A DNA stretch of 64,000 nucleotides. It comes from Xiphias gladius (taxonomy: Eukaryota; Chordata; Actinopteri; Istiophoriformes; Xiphiidae). The stretch is from the NCBI RefSeq assembly GCF_016859285.1, contig NC_053422.1:14558501-14622500 (forward strand), read 5' to 3'. A model generated the notes under the pieces. It searched no databases. It saw only the letters and a program-made list of their open reading frames with translations, and was not told where the DNA came from. The position numbers and the translations under genes are program-made. Below, one piece after another: positions 50,054-64,000 of this stretch (the first letter of the stretch is position 1; every line of letters begins with the position of its first letter).

Positions 50054-50372
50054 GTGGTTCCCAACTTTTTTAGCCTGTGACCCCTTTAATCAAAGCAATC
50101 TTCTTGTGACAGATGCATTGGTCTAGCAGTTGTGACCACTTCAGACTGATTTATTTTTATTACTATTATCTTATGTGAATTATTATAGAGTCCGGAAGTT
50201 GTAAAATGATCCAGTGGTGTACAAGAAAAAAAGCATAGATTATACAAAGGCCTGACAAAATTAACATAACTTTGTGTAGCAAAAGACTTTGGGTTTTTTT
50301 TTCAGCTTTCTTATTCTGTTAATCATCTCCCAACCCCTCAGCTTTATTTTGTGCCCCTCGTGGGGGTCAATA
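50054..50372. repeat. Dispersed repeat of the 'GTGGTTCCCAAC' type
   Basis: Starts GTGGTTCCCAACTTTTTTAG, followed by CCTGTGACCCCTTTAA, and ends CCCAACCCCTCAGC..TTTGTGCCCC..GGGGGTC. This is the recognisable start and end of a repeat common in vertebrate genomes. Degenerate and non-coding. Confidence 0.5.
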
Positions 50373-51457
50373 TCAAATCAACATCTACTATTTTTAATTC
50401 AAAATACCCTGATGTGCAAAAATCATATACTTTGATGTGTAATGTTTAACTTAAACACGCACAATAACTGATCACTACTAGAATATATTCATATTTCTGT
50501 GTATTTAGTGCAAAGTCATCCCAAGTCAAACCATGAAAATGGGTCCATAATTATTTCATGATTAGTTGCCGTAGTAAAGTAATGACAGGACTGCTTCCTC
50601 CTACCGTTTCCGAAACATTTAACTCTGCAGTTTCTGTTTTGACCACTAGTGAGCAGCAGCAGGCATCGTGATCCGTCAGGAGGTAACAGACTTGAGGAGA
50701 TATTTATTGCTCCAGCAGAGGCATTACAGAGCTGCACCTGAGCCCAGTTTAAAACCCTGTAAGGAGTCTGTCCCCTCAGCCCAGTGGCTCAACGGCTCCA
50801 AGGGGAGGATCGATGATCCCCCTGACTCAACTGCACGGCAGCTACATATTCTGTAATGCAGTAACATAGTTCATAAATAACAACCACAGAGCTGAAATGG
50901 CAGGTATAAATCTCAAAGGAATATCCTGTGGAGGATAATGGGGGAGATGGAGGGCAACGGCCAACTACAGGAAACAGATCAAACTGCTGACACACACCAT
51001 GCTGCATCTGAGGTACAAAACTCTTGATTACAGCAGGTTAATAGAATAGAACAGAATACGTCAGTGCAGACACACAGTTGAAGCTTGTGTATGTGCTTAT
51101 CTGAAGGGCCTTTGACCTACTGGTTACTTCTTAATTTCTGCCTTTCTGAATAGCCCATATCCTGTTGGGAATACACTGCATGCATTTAAACCTCTCAAAC
51201 ATTTCCTAATCTATTTCCCTCCCAGACAGAGTTTCTGGTTTTGCTTTCTAAAGTCAAAAACACGATCAAAAGAGCAAATTATGATTTTAACTTTTTGGGA
51301 TGAGAGTTAAAAAGGCAACCTCATACAATTAGTCTTTGTTTTTTCCACAAAATCCTATTTTAAATAAAAGAAAGAAGAAAATATACAAGAAATACATATT
51401 ACAATTGCATATGACTGCTTTGCTGCCTCTGAGTGCCTTTGTTTGTGTGTATGTTTG

Positions 51458-51502
51458 CACACATGCATGTAGACACATATAATGTGTCTACATGCATGTG
51501 TG
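51458..51502. repeat. 45-bp near-perfect palindrome
   Basis: Arms of 21 bp (CACACATGCATGTAGACACA + T) are perfect reverse complements around a 3-bp centre. It could form a cruciform or hairpin. Confidence 0.85.
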
Positions 51503-55444
<3,942 letters not shown>

Positions 55445-55600
55445 TCAGTTATGGTCCATGTCATCAATAATGGGGGTGTTGTAACTCTGGAACAGGGGCT
55501 GCATGAAGAGGCCAACCGTCCCGACAACACACACACACACAAAGATCCACAGGAAGAGACGGTCGATCACCATGGCCACGTACTTCCAGTCTTCAATGAT
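55445..55600 (-). CDS. chrnb5: Beta-5-like coding exon 6 (terminal)
   Basis: Encodes [19 protein letters not shown]4 and the tail [15 protein letters not shown]; stop TGA at 55447-55445. Acceptor CTCTGCAG|. Confidence 0.93.
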   Translation of the reverse strand: MIEDWKYVAMVIDRLFLWIFVCVCVVGTVGLFMQPLFQSYNTPIIDDMDHN

Positions 55601-58600
55601 CTGCAGAGAGAAAGAGAAGTTAGATGGTAAGTATTACTATTGCCAATACTACCAACACAATTTTAATGACAATGCTATAATTTAATAGGCTAATAAGGGT
55701 TATGACATATGGACTTTGTTGATGTTGTGGCTAATTTTCATTTTCTAATCTAATCAAACACAAAAATGAAAGTTGTGCCTCTAGAACATAGTGCAGCTTA
55801 TGCACACTAGTTTGGTGTAAATCTAAGGAAAATGCACATAAACAAAGTCCTTAATTGTGCTACCCACAGAAATGCACACACTACGTACATAATTTACAGA
55901 GCGCATATGGTAGAGATTACATAAAGCAATCCATCAGATGTTACAGTATAGGTGACAGCCCAGAAAATCAACATTTGCAGACCTACAATAGATCAGATTG
56001 TGTCCTTACATTACTACAATAGATAATGTGCAATATTTATAATAAAAGAATAATTTCATAATTATTGTGAATAAGTTGACTATGTAATTTGGCCGTTTGA
56101 GCTAAACACTACGGTCAGCATGCTACCCTACTCACAATGATTATGCCAACATGCTGATGTGGAGCAAGTTTAATGTTTACCATGTTCACGTAGTTAGCGT
56201 GTTAGCATGTTAGAATCTTATTATAAGCCCTTAACTGAGAGTACACATGAAGCTGTTGGGGAATGTCATTAGTTTTGCAGGTATTCGGTTATAAAACAAA
56301 ATTTTACATAAACTAAAGTTTTGAATGGATGATAGCGCTGGATGAAAAGTTAAGAGTTCACCAAAGTTGTTACAATTCATCCCGAGTGGGACATGTATGT
56401 CTGTACCAAATTGCAATCAAATTTAATTCAAAATGTCATCCATCCAATAGTTACCGAGGCATTTCACTCTGAATCATAAATGTCAATCTCATGGTGGCAC
56501 TACAGGAAAAGTCAGAGGAACACCAGTGTTGTTAGGCTTCATGCTCTGGGGACCATGACTGTCCGTACAACATTTCATAGCAATACTTTGAATATTGGCT
56601 TAGATATTTCAGTCAGAACCGAAGTAGTGGGCCAACCGACAGACCAACATTTCTACTCATAGAGACAAACCAGTAGCGTGGCTAAAAACTATATTGTCAA
56701 GGCTACTTGACTACTCCAGCCACACACCTTGTACAGATCTATAAGCAACCTTTGTCAGAATGGCAAAGTCAATTGAATGACAAAAACAAACAGGTAGGCA
56801 AAAGCTTTCATTTGCTCATATATGAAGCAAGCTTCACAAATGCTTCACATACTGTATTTCAACTTACGACAGACATGAATATGCAGATACTTTTCTTCCA
56901 AACACCTACCCCTTCATCATCATCCTCACTCTTCATCTTCTCAGCGATGTAGCGCACTCCATCTACTGCATCCTCCACGTCAATGTTGCACTTGAGTGTC
57001 ATCCTCTTTCTGAACTCTGTGTTCTCTGACAAGTCGCTAATCTTCCAGCCGTAGCGTTTGGCCGACTCCTCGTTGACAAAGAAAGACGAGGAGGAATCTG
57101 CCATTCCTGCAGGGCTTCCAGTCCCCCCGTCCGCTCCACGCAGCTTCTGGTCAGAGTACGATCGCTGCTGGTGTTTTTTCCTGAACTTCTCACGGATGTT
57201 GGAGCTACCGGGTCTCCGCATGAAGAGATATGAGGGGAGCTGGTATAAGAAGACACGCCTGACCCACGGAGGCATGGTGTGCGTACTGGGGGACCGATGG
57301 TGCACGTTGAGCACACAAACGCTTGTGACAATGGAAAAGGTGACCAGCACCATCGTAAACATTAGGTACTTCCCAATCAGAGGCACTGCTAAAGACGTAG
57401 GTGGTACAATCTTTGAGATTAGGAGTAAAAACACAGTCAGAGCCAGAAGGACAGAAATACAGAGAGTCATCTTCTCACCACAGTCTGACGGGAGGTAGAA
57501 CACCAGAATGGCCAGGGATGTTATCAGGATGCAGGGGATGATCAGGTTGATGGTGTAGAACAGAGGTTTTCTCTTGATTATAAAGTCATAGGTGATATCC
57601 AGGTACCTGATGTCATTAGGGTCTTCGTTCTTGCGTCCAGGCAATGAGACGATATCCCATTCACCACTGGGTTTGAAGTCATCACGTGATGCAAAATCAC
57701 TGAGGAGGATTAGATCAATCTCTGTGTGGTCGTAGGTCCAGGAGCGAAACTTGAGGGTACAGTTCTGCTGGTCGAAGGGGAAATCACGGACTTCAATTTT
57801 GCAAGCTGACTTGTAGATAGCTGGTGGAAGCCAGGCAACCTCACCATTGTTGGAGACCACGGCATTGGAGTAGAAGGAAACTTCATAGGTCCCATCGGCA
57901 CTGATAGAAGAGAAAGGTGGGAGATAAGTAAATGAAAAGAGAAAGATAAAGTCAGTGTCTGGAAATGGTATATAGAGATGCCTAAATTTTAAAAAAATGT
58001 AAGGACAAGGTGAGGAGGTTTGAGTAGAATTGCCAACTCTTCTCATTTAATGGGCTCCGTGGAGGCAGTTCAAGCGTTCAATAAAGATGCCACCTGAACA
58101 CTTAGTTTAAAGGTATTTATGGCATATCTACCTGGGAGGAGACCCAGAGGCAGACCCAGATTGGAGGGAACACACTGTATATCCCATCTGTCCCTGGTAC
58201 ACCTTGGAATTCCCCGGGGGTAACTTAAAGAAGTGGCTAGTTAAGTAACTCTGGGCTTAGCTTGCTACCACCGTAGTGAGGATACTACTCGGAGAGCTAA
58301 TCACCTTTAACAAAAACATACAAGAATATTGGAGCTTATTTCCAAAATGTTTGCACATTAAGAGGTGGTTAGGGTGGTGGAGGGAGCTGAGGTAATAAAT
58401 GCAAAATGTAAAATAGTAAAACCTGAGCCAGTGATAGTGAAGCATGAACAAAGCAGCTGACAATAATCAGCTAATGCAAGCTTAACCTGAACTTTACCAG
58501 AACGCTATGCTTCACCATATTGCTAACTAAGAGGTTCTCCCACACCTGCAACTTCACCAAATGAAAACCACTCCACTGCATGTAAAGGTTGAAATCTATG

Positions 58601-60969
58601 TCATCATTTTTAAAATCCATTACAGCCTTGAGCTAGCTCATCATATTAGTGCAATTAAGGACACATTAACAACAGAACCTGTGTTGCAGCAAATGAATTT
58701 ACTGTACTAACTGATGGCGTGTTGAGAAAATGACTTCTTGACTGTTACTGTCTGTCCGCAGAGGTGACACACACACAGTTCTGTGTGTCGAAAGTTACAG
58801 GATGTGTTTATCACCTCAACGGAAGAGCACCGCGTCGGACCAGCAGAGCCCCCTCCCACCTTTGATCTGCTGAGAGTGACTTTTTTTCCTCATCTCACCA
58901 AGGCTGCAGGTGATGCATTATAGATAAGTGGGCTATCAATTATAAAGTAGGTCAGGAATCCAACCATCACACTCAGTCTCTAATGCTTTGGGGCTGCTGT
59001 GAATCTGCAGACTAATTAAAAATGCAGAGGCCCCAACTGCGTGTTGCGACTTCTGGTCCCCCAGACTTGGCCTGAGACCTCGAAATGAAGTGATAAAGTA
59101 GTGCTGATCATATCATATCTATAATTATGCCACTTAAGCCATTCTGCTCCATATGTGGTCTTTAGCTGACCAGCAATCTGTTTTTGTGAAAGTTTAATGC
59201 CTACAAGCCTCGTATAAACAGTGGGGCAACTCTGCTGACCCACACAAAACCTGCACATCTACACAACTGTGAGCCTGTCAAACTATCTCAGTCTCAGGTT
59301 TAAAGTTCATACTCGACCTTAGATACAGAAATTGAGAAAACATTCACACTCCCAGGTCTATTTGAAAAATGTTCTTGAGCTTTTTGATCATATCACATGG
59401 TCCTCATCAGCAGATGGAGTTTGCTCAAGTGCCATGGAATTCTAGATGTTGAAATTCTCAGTTTTGTTTTTTTCTGAGGACTTGTTGTCCATGTTGGCTT
59501 AAAAATTGAGGTTCAGAGTTTGCTCTTGAAACTCCATCAGCTGATGAAAATGGTGATATGACTGAAAGCTCTAGAACAGCTACTAAAGAGACCTTTTGGT
59601 GAGATTGCTTTCTCAGCTATCTCAGTCTAACTAACAGGTTTGCATATACCTGATCAAGTATAGCAACAGGTTGCTTTAATTTGTACACAGTCATAGGGCA
59701 GCTGCAGCAGGATTTGAGTTTTTGCTGTTTTTTGTCTAAAATATGTTCACATTCATTTCCGACAGTGATGTGATTTGAGACAACAGAGCAAGGACTCCTA
59801 TATGAACTACATTTATTACTGATGAAAGTTAAGAGTGATGTCATACAAGGAACTAGCAGATGGAAAAAAAAAGGCCCAGGTGTTGACCTATATGGGTGAC
59901 AGATGAGGTGAGGCCCAAATGCTTTCGTGTCTGTCAGCTAACATGCCAGTGGATAGAGGCAGTGTGCCTAATTTCTCCTTGAATGAACTTATTACAGCAT
60001 TGAGATTCCCGTGGCTTGATTTTCCCCTGCAGGCTTGTTATACAGCTGCAAGATGATTTTTAGATTTGCAAACAAAGGAAAAATATTCCCACATCAGTGT
60101 TTGGAGCATTTATGCACAGTATGCAAAAACACACAATAATGTACAGAGATGTTGTCCACTGTCACCACACTGGTAAGTTTGGGTGTGCAGTAGAGGTGTT
60201 ATAGTGCCATAGCACTATAAAGGCCACAATGTTACCATTGGACATATTGCGCTGATCCTACATACTTGTCCAGCTCCACAGTGTGAAATGCAACTGAACT
60301 GCGCAAGAATAAACTCCAACATTTCTGGGCAGCTTGTATGTGCTCACATGTTCATTGAGGTGGACGAGGTAGATGACCCCTCAGGCATGAAAGTAATTAC
60401 ATCTGCATGATAAAGTTTTACTGATACCCTCATTATTGTAAAATTTATTGCAAACTGAAATGGAAAGCTAAAGATTTACCGTTTAGATAAACAGACTGGT
60501 TGTTGCAGCCTGTATTGCAGATACTACAAGTCACTACAAGTTCAAATGGAACTGATGAACCCCCGGATTAACACTTTAAGGAAACAAAAAAATAATTAAA
60601 ATTTAATAAATCTTTTATATTGTGTCTACTATAGCCTTGTTTCTTTCGTCTTGCTGGCAGATTTTTTTTAATCTAAGTCTCTTCCCACCTTTCTATCTGT
60701 GCAAAATTTGTAATCTTTCATCCCTTTAAAGATCACTCATCACCATGAGCCTGCAGACAGTCTAAACAGTGTTAGCGAGACATTTTTGGTTGGATTCATT
60801 ATCCTGAAAGATGTGACAAGTGGGATAAAGAAGGAGAGCTAAGAGGATAGAAGGAATAAGAGGATAGAAGGAAAAACATTTTAGGGAATTGGGGCTTTTG
60901 TAACTATTACAATGAAGCTGCTCAATCTTTCTGTCTGTTCTTCCTTTAATCACTTAGTTTTACAGACAC

Positions 60970-61004
<35 letters not shown>

Positions 61005-61922
61005 CAGTCATTCTGTCTGCCACAAAGCAGACGTACTTGTTGTAGAGGACGATGTCTGGCAGCCAGATGTGTTGTGACGGGAGGCGGATTTTCTTGATTC
61101 CCTCATACTCTTCAGGGTCCCACATTAATCTGTAGTCATTCCATACCTGATGAAGAAGTGCAGAGACGCGCACACACACAAACAAACAAGTAAATAAATA
61201 CATTCAAAGGTCACACACACGCACACACAAACACGGATACATGCATCAAAAATTACATGCAAGCAAGCACGAGAACAGTCAGGCTCTGCCTGGCAAAAAT
61301 GCATTTTAAACAACAGTACACTGACATATTTGTCCTACATGCCATGAGATGACCTCACCAGTGAACAGGCTGAATGTCTCTGCACATTTTCCTTAAAGCC
61401 AGACAGATGATCGTGTGTCTGTATATGTGTGTGCTTGTGTAGCAATGCCTAATATGAGTCAGACACTTGTTGTGCCACTACGAGGCAGTGTCTTGACGTG
61501 GCCTGACCCCACACAGAAAAAACATAAACGCACACATACGCAGAATAAAGAACAAGAAGGATGAGTGGGGACAAAAACCTGAGTGAGCCAACAGTTGGTG
61601 GTCATGATCTGCTCCCTTTCATTCTGAAACACAGACAGACAGAAGGTTCGTGGATGGATGAACATAAGGCATTTAGTCAGTGGCTGAGCCTTGTGTTCTT
61701 GAATTATGTTAAATTATTGGATTATGCCTCTATGATAGCAGCATATGTGGAGTCGGATTCGTGTGTGCTTCCTCACCACGTTGATCAGCTGGGCCAGAGA
61801 CACCTGGATGTAAATGGTGACCTGCTGGCTGTTGTTAACAGCTGGCCTGATCAGCTTGTTGTAGCGCTCCGATGACAACAGGTGACTCACCAGCCGCTCC
61901 TCCACTTCCGCACATGAGGCAG
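55445..61922 (-). CDS. chrnb5: Neuronal nicotinic receptor beta subunit of the beta-2/beta-4 class, probable beta-5; 5' partial
   Basis: Joining (minus strand) 61922-61777, 61623-61579, 61146-61037, 57900-56910 and 55600-55445 gives 481 codons plus stop. The signal-peptide exon was not found and is likely to the right of the window. The product is a structural subunit of neuronal acetylcholine-gated channels. Numbering from the first full codon: Cys-loop C133-C147 (DFPFDQQN); M1 about 212-236; M2 244-264, [16 protein letters not shown] with leucine at 9'; M3 about 276-297; loop 298-430; M4 about 441-462. There is no CC pair, so it is a beta-type subunit. The sequence mixes beta-2-like ([25 protein letters not shown]) and beta-4-like ([24 protein letters not shown]) residues. 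Position next to beta-3 and alpha-6 suggests fish beta-5 rather than beta-2 or beta-4. The M2-M3 link reads SLAVPL, where beta-2 and beta-4 have SLDVPL. Confidence 0.85.
55601..56909 (-). other. chrnb5: Beta-5-like last intron
   Basis: 1.3-kb intron largely filled by the dispersed repeat at 56101-56690. Confidence 0.7.
56101..56690. repeat. Dispersed fish repeat, copy B (pair with 36181-36580)
   Basis: Longer copy with an internal subrepeat: the phrase ATCCATCCAATAGTTACCGA-type and GGTGGCACTACAGGAAAAGTCA-type units appear more than once in related form. Contains GATGAAAAGTTAAG, CACCAAAGTTGTTACAATTC, CTCTGGGGACCATGA and ends GTAGCGTGGCTAAAAAC. Non-coding, inside the last intron of the beta-5-like gene. 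Confidence 0.65.
56910..57900 (-). CDS. chrnb5: Beta-5-like coding exon 5 (large exon)
   Basis: 991 nt encoding [11 protein letters not shown] through KSEDDDEG: Cys-loop, M1-M3 and cytoplasmic loop. Acceptor CTATCAG|, donor GGG|GTAGGT. Not split, unlike chrna6. Confidence 0.95.
58121..58270. mobile_element. 3'-end fragment of a non-LTR retrotransposon
   Basis: The series CTGGGAGGAGACCCAGAGGC, AGACCCAGATTGGAGGGA, GGAATTCCCCGGGGG and CTGGGCTT follows the end of the reverse-transcriptase ORF of a fish LINE (Rex1/Rex3 type by memory). Only about 150 bp remains, with disabling changes. Confidence 0.55.
59371..59578. repeat. Foldback (inverted repeat) element
   Basis: Arms 59371-59428 and 59521-59578 pair imperfectly over about 58 bp (shared core CATATCAC, CATCAGC.GATGGAGTTT). 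They are separated by about 92 bp without coding potential. Confidence 0.7.
60965..61006. repeat. (AC)n microsatellite
   Basis: AC tract with one AAAC break, about 30 bp downstream of the exon-4 donor on the minus strand. Confidence 0.9.
61037..61146 (-). CDS. chrnb5: Beta-5-like coding exon 4
   Basis: Canonical 110-nt exon, [20 protein letters not shown]. Acceptor CTTCATCAG|, donor AA|GTACGT. Confidence 0.95.
61579..61623 (-). CDS. chrnb5: Beta-5-like coding exon 3
   Basis: Canonical 45-nt exon, [15 protein letters not shown]. The donor CAG|GTTTTT departs from consensus after GT. Confidence 0.92.
61777..61922 (-). CDS. chrnb5: Beta-5-like coding exon 2
   Basis: Encodes [20 protein letters not shown] through SLAQLINV. 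Acceptor TTTGCAG|, phase 1, so a signal-peptide exon with a phase-1 donor is expected upstream; donor GTG|GTGAGG. Confidence 0.93.

Positions 61923-64000
<2,078 letters not shown>

Larger units (their letters stand above)
57901..61036 (-). other. chrnb5: Beta-5-like intron 4
   Basis: 3.1-kb intron with a retroelement fragment (58121-58270), a foldback element (59371-59578) and an (AC)n tract near its 5' end (60965-61006). Confidence 0.7.

Noticed and set aside
57058..57498. 146-codon plus-strand frame over the beta-5-like large exon
   Set aside because: Antisense shadow of a strongly conserved exon.

Overview
The window looks like a chromosome segment from a teleost fish, probably a spiny-rayed (percomorph-type) species. 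It has multi-exon genes with GT/AG introns, many long CA/TG microsatellites, several dispersed repeats of kinds common in fish genomes, and CpG-rich promoters. Nothing prokaryotic or viral was seen.

The main content is a cluster of three neuronal nicotinic acetylcholine receptor (nAChR) subunit genes in tandem on the minus strand. I rebuilt each from splice sites and reading phase. (1) chrnb3 (beta-3), 10544-16621, 6 coding exons, 484 aa. (2) chrna6 (alpha-6), 28413-44232, 7 coding exons, 570 aa; it has the vicinal CC pair of alpha subunits, an additional intron in the normally undivided large exon, and an expanded low-complexity M3-M4 loop. (3) A third subunit of the beta-2/beta-4 class, 55445-61922, whose signal-peptide exon was not found and probably lies right of the window. 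Its sequence mixes beta-2-like and beta-4-like residues, and it sits next to beta-3 and alpha-6, so I favour the fish 'beta-5' lineage (chrnb5). All three keep the canonical 45-nt and 110-nt exons 3 and 4. Together they can supply ligand-binding (alpha-6), structural (beta-5) and accessory (beta-3) subunits of pentameric cation channels.

Left of the cluster on the plus strand, at 7306-8412, is a small 4-exon gene for a 107-aa secreted, cysteine-free protein. It has a signal peptide and an R-L-K-R convertase-type site; it resembles the uncharacterised vertebrate protein C3orf85. At the far left, 678-747 on the minus strand, is a likely first coding exon of an unidentified membrane or secreted protein, with a CpG-rich promoter at about 748-1140; the rest of that gene lies outside the window.

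The remaining sequence is intergenic or intronic. It holds about 15 long CA/TG tracts, a roughly 300-bp terminal-inverted-repeat element (1514-1816), two foldback elements (22637-22778, 59371-59578), a near-perfect 45-bp palindrome (51458-51502), paired dispersed repeats, and degenerate retroelement and DNA-transposon fragments. Candidate regulatory sites are an RE1/NRSF-like motif in chrnb3 intron 1 (14094-14114) and two TGACTCA motifs 10 bp apart upstream of chrna6 (44503-44519).
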